31,529 bases of DNA. Origin: Blattamonas nauphoetae (Eukaryota; Preaxostyla; Oxymonadida). Made by a program: the position numbers and the translations under genes. The stretch is from assembly GCA_033064195.1 (NCBI GenBank), contig JARBJD010000582.1, positions 1 to 31,529 of the forward strand, read 5' to 3'. How positions within the stretch are numbered: position 1 is the stretch's first letter; each line of letters starts with the position of its first letter. This document shows, piece by piece, positions 16,459 through 26,668 of the stretch. The notes under the pieces are model-generated. The model worked only from the letters and a program-made list of their open reading frames with translations. It did no database searches and was not told the origin of the DNA.

Positions 16459-19400
16459 TTATTCAATTTTATAATCAGTTGCTTTCAGTCCATGAATGAA
16501 TGGAGGACATGATTCATTTTCAAGTACGATTGCCTTCAGATGAATTCCACTGAGACTGAGTTTCTGCTGTTGTATTTTCGCTATCTCAAATCCATTTGTA
16601 TCCTCTTCGCTCACGATTCTTCTTGTCTTGAACGCATCATTCTGATGCTTGAACCGTTTTACGGTGAAGTTCAAGGTGGTAGTCACAGTTTTCTCTCCGT
16701 TTAGGCACTTCACATAATCGTCACTTGTGATATTTGTTTTCTTTAGAGACACTCCTTTGATCTTACATTTCTCATCGAGAGAGTAACACTTTGGTGCAAG
16801 ACAGATCATCTGTTCACCTTCCTTTTCAATTGCTAGTCCCAACAGCTTCTTCTCATCATCAACTCCTTTTTCAGGATTGGGAAACCATTCGTATTTGTGA
16901 GCATCATAGAATTCCTTATCAGCAATAACATGTTCAAATTGTTGATGGATTCCAGCATTTGGATCTCCACTAATTGCCCAGTATGCAGAGTCAGTATCTC
17001 CCTCACAGAAGTGAATCTTGTTCATATCTAGACACTTGTACATGAAATTGTAGATGAAATTCAGATACCAGAACTTGGCATTGTCGAGTGTGAATACTGC
17101 TTCTTGCAGACATGTCTTGCATGATGCTTTCTCTCTGTCTTCAATCACGATATAGTTGTCCTCATTGATCTCTCTTGTCGCTACAAATCCTTTCATCATT
17201 TGCTTCAGGTATGTTCTCTTCTCATTGCAGATTGTGATTGAGTTGTATTTCTCAGTGTTCATTCCATCATATCCGTAACTCCCATTCAAGTTGGTCTTAC
17301 AGAATTGTTCCTTTCCTTTGTTTCCAACCTTCATTGCTTCTATTCTATCATTCATAAACGAGGTCACAAAAGGTTCAAATCCAGCATGTCTCGAAAAGAC
17401 CATCACACTCTTTACGTCATCAATGATGAAGTGGCAATAGTCGATGAGGAACCACAGATAGTATGTCGAAAAGAACATATACTGATCGTGTGTGCTTAAG
17501 AGTTGGGTCAGCTTTCTTTGTTTGTCATCAGTCTTCAATCCATGCTTCTTCATCAGTGAATATGTCTTCTCTCCAATGGTTTCTTCAGTCGTATTGACCA
17601 CTATGTTTCTGAAGATTGGTGGGAAGTTAATGAAATCATTGATGTACTTTTCATCGATGTGTCCTTTCAGTTCTGCAACGAACAATGTCTTCTGATTTTT
17701 GTCTTCGATAATCTTCCGGCATTCTTTATCTCCTGTGGCTGTGTACAGACATCTTCCTGGCATGTACATTCTGCGATTGGTGTATGGATTGTTCTTGTTC
17801 TTGATTGATGAGAAAGCACTTGGGTAGAGAGAGTTGAAATCAACACCACAGACATGAGTCATTTTGTGTTCAGTATCTTTGGAGACAACTTTTCCATCTT
17901 CATATGTGAAGTGATTGATTGGAGTCCCGTCTTTGATATTCTGTCGATGTTGAACATTAGATAGTCCACCAGTCACTGCGGCTCTCAACTTGTGATAGGT
18001 CTGTTCGTGTGTCAGAGTCATTGGTAATGATTTCCAGATGCAATACTTCTTCAGTTGAATTCTCAATCGAGTGAGATGTTCATCTTTGTCTGACTTGTAG
18101 GTGTTGCAGTAGTCACAGCAGATCTTAACGTTCTCTTTTGAATGTCCTTTTGAATTGTCGATTCTATCCAGAGTTGGTCGCACTGCTTGTGAGAAGTGAC
18201 TCTTGCAGATATAGCACACTCTCTTGCACTGTTGAACGAACCACTCATAGTCTGCTTCAGTGACATTGTTGGTAGTATTGCGATGAGCTTTCTGGTCTTG
18301 ATAAATGTATGATGCAACCTTGTACTTCCAGTACTGTTTGGTAATTTTTATTGGACCAGATTGATCCACTCCATTGAAATCATCATCAATATCAAAGTCC
18401 TTGTAGGCACATGCATATTTGATTGCTGAAGCATTCGCTGACAATGAGAGATTGTGCAACATATCCACCTTGTATTGGAAGTTCAGATCAATGAGATTAT
18501 CCAATGGTGCAATCATACATTCGACGTCTCTGATGTTGTAGAATTTCAGGTATTCCCACCGGTTCTTGAATCCTTGCTTCTTCCAATCATCAAGGTACAT
18601 TTGGTAATCAGTGTCGGACATTTCACTGTTGTTCAGACTGGAATAGAATTCATATTTGGAGAATGGTTCTTGTTTCCTCAGCACCGAATCGTAGTCAGAT
18701 GAATCAAAAGATTCGTAAGCAAAGAATGATTTCTGAAGAGTGGTCTTGCCTTTGCAAGGCGTCGAGCTCTCGGCGAGAGTGTTTCCTCCGAAGGCTTTGA
18801 CTGCATTATCCAATGTCATTGGTCCTGTGTATGACATCATGTCAATGAATCGAAGCACTTGTTGAGTTCTCTCGTGTCTGATCAGAACTTGTTTGTACTT
18901 TGTTGTGGATCCAAGAAAGCTCACCACTTTCCAATCCTTGTCAACGAGATCACGAAAGATGAGATTGATGTCGAATCTGGAACTGTTGAATCCAATCACA
19001 CTGACTTCATTCTGTGATGGTATTTCAGGATCCTCATAGAGGTTGTTCTCTCGAACTGTCTCGGCATATTTGAAGAGTTCTCTGATCCATTGCTTCACAA
19101 AGTCCTTTCCATCTCGAAGATCAAAGTAGATTGACTTCACTCCTGATTTTGTTTTGATTGCTGATGCAACAGAGAGAGGCTTCAAGTGTGAGATCAATTG
19201 TGTGTTGTCATCTGAGAATAGATTGTCAAGAATGAGATCTTCCATTGTTTCAAAATCGTATGTGATGTAGAACTGTGTTGGTTTGAACTCGTCTTGTCTC
19301 TTATGTGCCATCAGAAATTCATAAGTTCTATTGTTGAGGATATGTGGAACATATGGTCTTGGTGTTTTGTCAAGAGTGATCTTCTTCACATGTTTTCCAT

Positions 19401-20885
19401 CAAGCTCTTTGCACTCTTTGAGATGCTTCTCGTAGTATGTCTTGAAGTGAGAATCCTTGACTTGGAATCCTCTTGACTGACAATACGGACAGAGTTTATA
19501 TCCAGTGATTTTCTCAGGATCAACAATGAACATCACATGAACGAGAGTTGCAGTAAGTGGAATCATCAAGATGGAAGAACTCTTGCATCGTCATTTTCGT
19601 TGACATACGATTGACTTAGGAAATACTTCGCTTCTTGTCTTCATCGTATTCATAAATGTGAACTGTGATGTTGAATACATGCATCGCTTTCTCAATGTCA
19701 CATGCAATATCAAATCCAGGATATTTTCTCAAATGTTCAGTTAATTGATGTGGTCGAAGGTGTGTGAGATTCTCAAATACTGCGAACAATCGTTTTGCTT
19801 CAACGTTTCTCATGTTGATTGATATCTTCTTCCCTGGAACCTCAGGAAGTGTGAGGAATGACAATGATTGAAAGAAACAGATGTTGAACTCAGAATCGAT
19901 GTACCGTACGTTTCTCGTTTTGATGTGTTCAGTGAGAATTGCATTTGCTTTTCCTGCAACTGGGAATCGATAGACTGCAACTAGAATTGGAGTGGAATGC
20001 GATGTACATTGTCTTCGTATCCATCAGTGTTCTCTCCTGTGATTCTTTGATCAGATTGATCGCATATTTTGAATACTCAGTGATGTCTCCTGCACTTCTG
20101 ATCACAGTTGGGAAACTCTTCGATGTGTTCTCCAGTTCTGGTCTGAAGTCTTTGTAAGTTGTCTCATCTTTGTCTTTTCTCTCAATAATCTTTCCAAAGT
20201 CAATACTAATCTTGAATGGATGATCTTTCTCTTTGTCGAACACTGCTTTGATGAAGGTAGTGATTTCTTCAACATTCTTCAGGTGATTGTGGAAATACAA
20301 CTGATATGGTTTTCCGTTGTCTTCAACCTTCTCGGCCTCATTCTTTTTAAACTTCCTTCGTGCATTCATGAGACATTCATTGAATGCTGCTTTGTCACGT
20401 GGTTCAGCGAGTAATATGCATTCTTCAAATCCATCAAAGGTCTGCACTTCTCTCTTTTCCATTTGTTCATTTTTCTTTTGAATGATCAACAGATTCTTCA
20501 TCCAATGATCCATCAACTTCTCTTCAATTGATTTTAGTTTCCACGTCATTCTGAACACTTGCTTTTCAGTTCATCTTTGTTCACTCTTGGATTTGCTCTC
20601 ATGTTTTCAACAATCATTCGGTGAGCGAGTCGATCTTCTGACGCCATCTGTTGTCGAAGTTTCACTTGTTCAATAAAATCTGGAATGAGATTGAGATCGA
20701 GATTCTTTGTTGGATGTGGAAACTCGAGATCTGTGTGTTGAAGCATATTCAGAAGAAATGAACGATGATGTTGATAGTTTTACTGTCAGGATTGTATGTT
20801 CGACCATCAATAAAGTGAAATTGTGTATTCGGAAAGAGATCTCGAATTTGTTGAATTCTTTCTTTGATTGGTTTTAGCAGTGTCA
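16459..20885 (-). pseudogene. Protein-primed family B DNA polymerase (broken)
   Basis: Replicates the element from its termini using a protein primer. Exonuclease motifs: YITYDFETMEDL (near 19245), GFNSSRFDINLI (near 18980) and FYNIRDVECM (near 18525). Polymerase motifs: A in GVDFNSLYPSAF (near 17835), B in KTNLNGSYGYDG (near 17285) and C in EGDTDSAYWAI (near 16990), then the KCYSL element. Between the exonuclease and motif A lies an HNH-like module (about 18080-18235). Near 18742-18779 a hairpin repeat is read as TLAESSTPCKGKT. The region upstream of the exonuclease (to 20885, where an ATG follows a T-rich motif) corresponds in place to the terminal-protein part. Broken, about three or four disabling changes, mainly in the upstream part. 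The catalytic part is open. Confidence 0.88.
18742..18779 (+). repeat. Double-hairpin repeat, copy 5 (in the polymerase gene)
   Basis: GGTCTTGCCTTTGCAAGGC, GTCGAG, CTCTCGGCGAGAG; 38 bp. This copy has the clearest structure: GCCTT-TGC-AAGGC and CTCTC-GGC-GAGAG, both perfect 5-bp stems with 3-base loops. It is read in a different frame from the copy in the integrase. Confidence 0.82.
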
Positions 20886-20889
20886 TTTA

Positions 20890-20907
20890 CTACAAAATAA
20901 AATATCC
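20890..20907 (-). promoter_or_regulatory. T-rich upstream motif of the polymerase
   Basis: Minus strand GGATATTTTATTTTGTAG, a few bases upstream of the ATG at 20883-20885. It marks the likely start of the polymerase region. Confidence 0.5.
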
Positions 20908-20954
20908 GAAAATAAAAAAGTTGAGCCTTTATTTCTGTTTTCTCAGATGGGGTT

Positions 20955-21317
20955 TTACTTAGCAGTCAGCCATGAATCAAGTCTAATTCTGAACACTTCA
21001 CTTCCACCAATCTCTCGATATGTGAATGGAACCAAAACTTTCGTGTACTCACCTACAAGCTCACAATTGTATTTCTTCAGTTCATTTTCCACGAATGATT
21101 GAGTGTAGTGTCGACGTTTAGCTATGTGTGGTCTGTTTCCCTGATTCCACAACTTTGGTTTTATTCTCCATTCAACTCCTTCATGAACATACATCACCGG
21201 CACATTATTTCTGACATACTCAGAGACCAGCGCACAGTTCTCTTCTCTCATTGATTCAATTAATGCTTGTTCCGAACATACTCGACGTCTTTCCTTGTAC
21301 ATCGCTGTTGGATTCAT
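20955..21317 (-). CDS. Terminal-repeat gene b, full-length copy, 120 aa
   Basis: The protein has two similar halves: residues about 27-65 (CALVSEYVRNNVPVMYVHEG, then EWRIKPKLW) and about 85-120 (CELVGEYTKVLVPFTYREIG, then VFRIRLDSWL), joined by the basic KRRHYTQSFVENELKK. Its first part lies in the right terminal repeat and its last part outside, so the repeat boundary runs through the gene. The unit pattern faintly resembles nucleic-acid-binding repeats seen next to viral homing endonucleases. This is not certain. Genes placed at the termini of linear replicons are often early regulators or anti-host factors, which is inference. Confidence 0.7.
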   Translation of the reverse strand: MNPTAMYKERRRVCSEQALIESMREENCALVSEYVRNNVPVMYVHEGVEWRIKPKLWNQGNRPHIAKRRHYTQSFVENELKKYNCELVGEYTKVLVPFTYREIGGSEVFRIRLDSWLTAK

Positions 21318-22999
21318 TTAATACAAATTAAAAATTCAAAATGAAAATTCTTTCGTTGTTTTCTCAGTTTTGGATTTTTCATCTAGAAACGAGGATCAAT
21401 GGGTTCGATCACTGATTTCTCAAGAGTGCTTGTTTCGTTCTTCGTCGCGTTTTGGATTCTCCGGAACTGTAGGATCATCATGGTATGCTCCGTTTTTGAA
21501 GATTCCGGACTTTGCAGAGTTATGCAGGGTTTCAGGATCGGTCGTGGATCTCGGTAAAAGTATGCATTCTTCATCATTTCACTCTCATTTTCTTCTTGTT
21601 TTAGACTTGTTTTCTCTTTATGGTTGAATTGTCACCAATTTTGCACTAGTTATGTTTTCTTTTTGACCTCACTTCCGACTTCGTTTCCTCGTTGATTCCT
21701 GTTTTTACCACTTCATTCATGTTTCTTTCGACTAAACTTTTCTCGAATACAACACACTAATTTCCGTTAAGTGAAGGTTCCGACATTCTGCAGAGATCTC
21801 ACTTTCAACGGCTCACTTCACATCTCGGAATTTTCCGTAATCTTCATCATTTCACGTACTTTTTGAATCATTTTCGTTGTTTTAAGAGAGAAAAACCTGA
21901 ACACAAGCGACATTTTCACTATTGGTGTCACATTTCACGGAGTTTTCACGATCGTCAATTTCCCTCTCAGTTTCATACTTGCCCGTTTCATTGTTGGTTG
22001 TTTCGCTTTCTTTTACTCTGTTTTTGAGTAAAAAGTTGATGAAAACTTGACTAAAATGATGTGCTAGTGAAGTGAGAACGGCCCACAAAATGGAAGTGAA
22101 TTGAGCAAAATGAAGAGGAATGATGAACAGATCAGATGTGAAATGGGGAGAAAGTGATGAAATGAAAGGGACTACAGTCGGTTTTGAAGTGACAAAACGG
22201 TCAAAAGTTGAGAAGTGAAAACATGAAAAGTGACTTTATGGGAGAACTATCCGACAAAATCTCCTCAAAATTTGAGCACACCTCCCACTCATACCGTGAG
22301 AAAGAAGGATTTAGCAGTGAAATTCGGATCAAAAATCCATAGTGTCAAAATGTTGGTGCAAATGTGTCGTCAGAGGGTGTGATCGAAAACCGACCCTCCA
22401 GAGCGAACTATAGGTGATGTACAACCAGAATTCTCAAAAAAGCGTCGCTTGAGTGCGATTGTGAAGTGGTTGACGTGAAATCGTGTAAAATGAAAATTGA
22501 CAAAAAATTGTGAAAACGATCGTGTGTCGAGGATCGTCAGAACCGAATGACGCGAATACCTGTCCACTATCGATTTGACACCTACGGAGACCATCAGAGG
22601 GCGAAAAGTGACGTGTAGGAGAAGAGCGAGACGTCACTTTCTCCTCCTTAAAAATTTTGTCATTTTCAAAATATGTTGTGGGGTCGGATCAAACTTTTTT
22701 CAAAGTGCTTTTTCCTAAAATTTCACCTATCAACATCAATTTCGTAATTTTAGAACGTGTTTGAGCACAATTTGAGACATAAAGGTGTTCATAGTGGCGA
22801 AATCGGAACATCGACTTTTTCGTCTCTTTTCGACCTAAGTTCGGTACACAGTTCGACGAATTCTCAACCGATTTTCATCAGGATTGTCTTGATCGAGGAC
22901 CGACAGTGTCCCCAAGATTTTAGAATTTTTTTTCTGTTGGATTTCAGTGATTTGTGGTCAAAATAGATTTTCAGTATTTTCATGACCTTTCGTGGTACT

Positions 23000-23569
23000 T
23001 TCTCAAGTGAGGACGGTCTCCAAAATACAACCAATTGTCCAAGCGAACGTAATACTCATTCTTTGTTCGTAAATCGCGATATTTGAATGGCTCAAGTACC
23101 TTTGTGTATGTTCCAATGAGTTCACAATTCTCTTTTCAATTCATTTTCAACAAACGATTGTGTGTATCGTTTTCGTTTGTTCTGATGAGTTCTGAATCCT
23201 TTCATCCATTTTGATGGGATCACTATCCATTCAATTCCTTCGTGTCGATATGTTACTGGAGTACTTGAATGAGTGTATTCAGAAATGAGTTCACAATTCT
23301 CATTTTCATTGATTCAATAAGCTTCTCTTTGTACAACAATTTGCTGGTCGAAGATATTTCTGGCGATTCAGATGTGGTCTGTATCCTTTGACGAAACTAT
23401 TGACGTACACTTGATAAGGTTCATCTGGTTTCTCTTCGAGATAGTATTCGAAAGTGCTTCCTGTGAGATATGTTGTTCCTTGTCGATTGAGAGTTGGAGG
23501 TGATTTCATTTTCAAATTATCTTTCTCGAGAATGCCTAGGAGTTGTGTTGGTGTCAAGACGCTGCTCAT
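23000..23569 (-). pseudogene. Terminal-repeat gene a, right copy (broken)
   Basis: Mirror copy of 1173-1750, with the same start MSSVLTPTQLLGILE and the same FEYYLEEKPDE segment. Both copies are broken, with a few disabling changes each. Since inverted repeats tend to correct each other, similar decay on both sides may reflect gene conversion. The ATG at 23567-23569 follows the terminal-repeat motif variant. Confidence 0.6.
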
Positions 23570-23697
23570 TTTATACAAATTAAAAATTGAATAAAACAAA
23601 GAAATCGACTTTGTTTTCTAAAAGTACTCAAAATTTGCTTCAAAAAAGACACTTTTCAAGAGGTCCGTTTTTCGCCTTTATTTTTGAATTTACGGCC

Positions 23698-23728
23698 AAA
23701 TATTGACTACTCTGAAATGTCAATATTT
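23698..23728. repeat. Perfect 10-bp inverted repeat near the right terminus
   Basis: AAATATTGAC and GTCAATATTT around 11 bases; mirror of 1018-1048, intact in both terminal repeats. Confidence 0.6.
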
Positions 23729-23871
23729 TCAGTAGTAAGTGAGATGGAAATTAGAATGAGTCATATTAAAAAAAATCAATTGGCTCTGAGATTCAAAATG
23801 ATTTCTCGTTCCAATTCTCCTAGGAGTATCACCTATGCCAGTTTGGTTCCCATTTCGCTTATACCACTACT

Positions 23872-24564
23872 TTCATATGGCAAGTTCACGGTGCGGATCT
23901 TTTGGCCTTGTCCCAATACGTCTAGACGAAGCTGATGTGTCTGTGCAGCTCGAGAATGCTCTTGAATCTGATTATGACACGGTCTGTCATCATTGATCAG
24001 GCAATGATAAGCCATGCAGTGGTGTTGCTGGTTCGACTGATGATCCTGTTTATCGAAACAATAATCCCATATTAATGCTGAGTTGGAGCAACTTCGGGCT
24101 GGATTGTTTCTGAGATCATATACGCCTCATGGATTGATCCACACTGGTACTAGTTGAAATTAGAAGGGTTGCTTTCTTTCAAGTGGAGTGGCTTCTCTAC
24201 AACAGTAAGTATGTTTCCGTCTATTTGAATGAAGGCGGAGCACTAATGAGGTAATCATCCTTAGTTTAGTGGAGTCTTTGAGGGTGATCTCATTCTGACT
24301 AAGTTGCCATGATCATGAACTTGTTTGGAATTCATTGAACTGAATTATCGTCATATAAGCATGTGACAACTCATTCGAACGTGATTTTTTTTTATTTGAA
24401 AGAAGCAACACTCAGGACCAGGAGGCGTATGAACTTTTTCGATAATCGTAATAAAACGCTTTGATCGACCACCCACCATTATTTCCACACGGGTCGGTCC
24501 AGACACATCTCACTAGAGACTGGGAGACGAGCCCAGTTGTGAATGGCTTGACCGAAGGGAAAGC
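23872..24564. other. Spacer between the two Polintons
   Basis: About 690 bp with no recognised gene. On the plus strand near 23905-23985 a coding-looking stretch reads LVPIRLDEADVSVQLENALE, and later DDPVYRNNNPILMLSWSNFG in the same frame beyond a stop. This may be a decayed host gene, but I cannot name it. Near 24520-24560 are two small GC-rich hairpins (ACTGGG-AGACGAG-CCCAGT, and GGCTT with AAGCC) just before the capsid fragment. Confidence 0.45.
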
Positions 24565-26202
24565 CTATCTGCCAAAACAATGGGATTCAGAACCGCACAA
24601 GTTTTCAATCCAGGAAGTGCATCCAACAAATCCTCCCATGCCATGCAGAATCGGAGACGAAATTGAAGTTCCATTATCCTGTGACGGTCATGATGTGACT
24701 GACTTTTCGAAGAGTCATTTACGTATTGATCTCACAATTACTGTACCAGTGACTCGACCAAGGGATACAACACCTATTGAAGAAGCTGGATTGTACGGAA
24801 TGTTCTTCGGATTCAAATCATCATCAGATGCAATTCGAGACATGTGACTCGTTGATTGTCAAGGAAACATCATTGACAACACACTCCAGAATAATCACAT
24901 CCATGAATCATTTCTGTATCACACTTTCAAATCACAAGAAGAGAAAAACAACATGAATCATTGCTACAGTCTTTGGGACAATGTTCAGAGGATGGATCAC
25001 AGTGTCTGCGGATTCTACTATGCTCCATTCCATAAGAATCGCTCAGATTTACCAGAATCAATCACAAGAACAATTCCACTGGTGATTCCGTTTGTGAATC
25101 TCCTTCCACTGAGTACATTTGATCAGTACCCAAATTCCATCTTTGGTAATCTTCGTTTGAGATTTCATGTGACAACTGAATCACTTGTGTATTGTCCGAT
25201 TCGACCATCAACTGTCATTCGAAAATCAATTCAAGATTCATCTGATCTTGGTCCTACATCGGCCCCGAATGCAGTGGGTCAATCTCGAATGCAACTATTG
25301 CAAGATGGAGAATTCTCAAATGTGACTCAAGAATTTACACAAATAGGAAATCCAGTAAACCAATTCAATGAGTTTTCAAATCAAACAACCGGAACAGTAG
25401 CCAATATTGGAATCATTTCTTCCACTTCGACTGTTCTCAATTCAACAGTGGAGAAAGCCTCTTCAATTTGCTGTGGATATGAAATCACAGATGCAACAAA
25501 ACAAACTCTCATCAACACGTATTCAAAGACACTGTACGTCTTGAAAGCTGAAAGAATTGACACACAATCATTTCAATCAAAAGCGAATGCCATGGGAGTG
25601 AGATCAAACATCAGTATTAAACTCAACAATCTCATGAATCTCATGTGTTTATTCCCTGAAAGACCAAATGAGTGTACAGTCTTCAGAAATCCTCAATACG
25701 TTGGTCAATTCGAAATGCTTGGAACCAACTTTCCCAATTTCCCGATGTCAACGATCTCACCAGAGGTCTATCAAATGATGATGGTGACTGGTGATTTCAT
25801 TGGCTGTTCTGCAACACAAGAGTTTGAGAATTCGATATGTCATCCTCGCTTCATCAAGTACTTCTACAATGGAGAAACCGTCAACAACCGAGAAGAAGAG
25901 GTGCCACAGACGCTACTTGTTTCACATTCATGGTTCCAACAGATCGAAGTGAAATTGCTGGTGGCGAAGAAGGTATTTCAACAGCAGAATCAGTGAATAT
26001 TGTCTTCAGAGGATCTCCAATGATTCAAGGAGAACTGGATCCATATTTCACATCAACTCCAGAAGGTCCTCCTCCACCAATACTGGCTTTACATCAGGCA
26101 ACATATTTGTTGTTCTGGATTGAGAATGGACAACCACGAGTACGATACGTTCTTGATCGTCGACTACAAGAAGCTTCTGAAGAAGTGAAGAGAGGATATT
26201 AA
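24565..26202 (+). pseudogene. Major capsid-type protein B homologue (broken)
   Basis: It begins at YLPKQWDSEPHKFSIQEVHP and ends at RYVLDRRLQEASEEVKRGY, matching capsid protein B at 5443-7137 nearly end to end. The central block TFDQYPNSIFGNLRLRF and the C-terminal PPPPILALHQATY are kept. The variable zone is in the middle (about 25230-25440), as expected for exposed loops. Broken, about three disabling changes. Confidence 0.85.
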
Positions 26203-26205
26203 AGA

Positions 26206-26224
26206 TGATATTTTATTTTTGAAT
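26206..26224 (+). promoter_or_regulatory. T-rich upstream motif in the second Polinton
   Basis: GATATTTTATTTTTGAAT lies between the capsid homologue and the small protein homologue, exactly where its counterpart lies in the first element. Confidence 0.6.
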
Positions 26225-26641
26225 AAAAGTACTGGTCAAACGATATTACTCAATCCAAAATTCTCACACTGCTCAACTTCCACATGATTTTACCAATTCC
26301 AGAAATCAAAATATATCCACTTTCTCGACTGCAAACTTATCCATGCGAAGGAAGAAAGTGATGATGTTTCCACAATCATTTCAAAAGATATTCCTCAGAA
26401 TTTCACCATTCATGCTGACTGGATTCAGACTGATGCATGGAATGATTCATACGTTGCTTTCTGTAACGAACAAATAACGAAACGAAAGAAGTGGGAACTA
26501 ACTACTCGACAATCAATTATGAAGATCTGGTTCAAAGACAGTTCAGGTGAATCAGTTGAAATGGAAACTTCAGAGGTACTCAATGGAAAAACAACCAAAG
26601 AATACAATGAATTTCTGGTTGATCTCCTATTGGAGTATTAA
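26225..26641 (+). pseudogene. Homologue of the 136-aa beta-rich protein (broken)
   Basis: Segments such as KWELTTRQSIMKIWFKDSSG and YNEFLVDLLLEY match the protein at 4994-5404. It ends just before hairpin repeat copy 4. Broken, few disabling changes. It shows that this small gene is a stable companion of capsid protein B. Confidence 0.75.
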
Positions 26642-26668
26642 ACACAATGAAACACCCAAAACTTTTAA

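Larger units (their letters stand above)
878..23871. mobile_element. Polinton/Maverick-type element with long TIRs
   Basis: The element is about 23 kb, starts with AG and ends with CT, as Polintons do, and is bounded by inverted repeats of about 2.7 kb. It carries the family hallmarks: protein-primed family B polymerase, retrovirus-like integrase, FtsK/HerA-type packaging ATPase and double-jelly-roll-type capsid proteins. It also has a fibre-like gene and several orphans. No adenain-type protease was recognised. It looks broken, with roughly ten or more disabling changes overall, concentrated in the polymerase, the fibre gene and the terminal-repeat genes, plus one inserted DNA transposon. 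The integrase, both capsid genes and most small genes look open. No 6-bp target duplication is visible (ACCGTC on the left, TTCATA on the right). The age cannot be set from one copy, but diverged terminal repeats suggest it is not very recent. Confidence 0.93.
21181..23871 (-). repeat. Right terminal inverted repeat of the Polinton
   Basis: The counterpart of 878-3580. It ends CGCTTATACCACTACT. It holds the start of gene b and a copy of gene a. The stretch about 22380-22760 is the diverged patch relative to the left repeat. Elsewhere there are scattered small differences, for example around 21525-21560. No gene is evident between about 21340 and 23000. Confidence 0.93.

Noticed and set aside
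23684-23935. An 83-codon frame across the right Polinton terminus
   Set aside because: It crosses the element boundary and has no counterpart in the left copy beyond the repeat, so it is chance.
24520-24564. GC-rich hairpins before the second capsid gene as another repeat copy
   Set aside because: The stems are longer and the sequence differs from the family; kept only as a note in the spacer entry.
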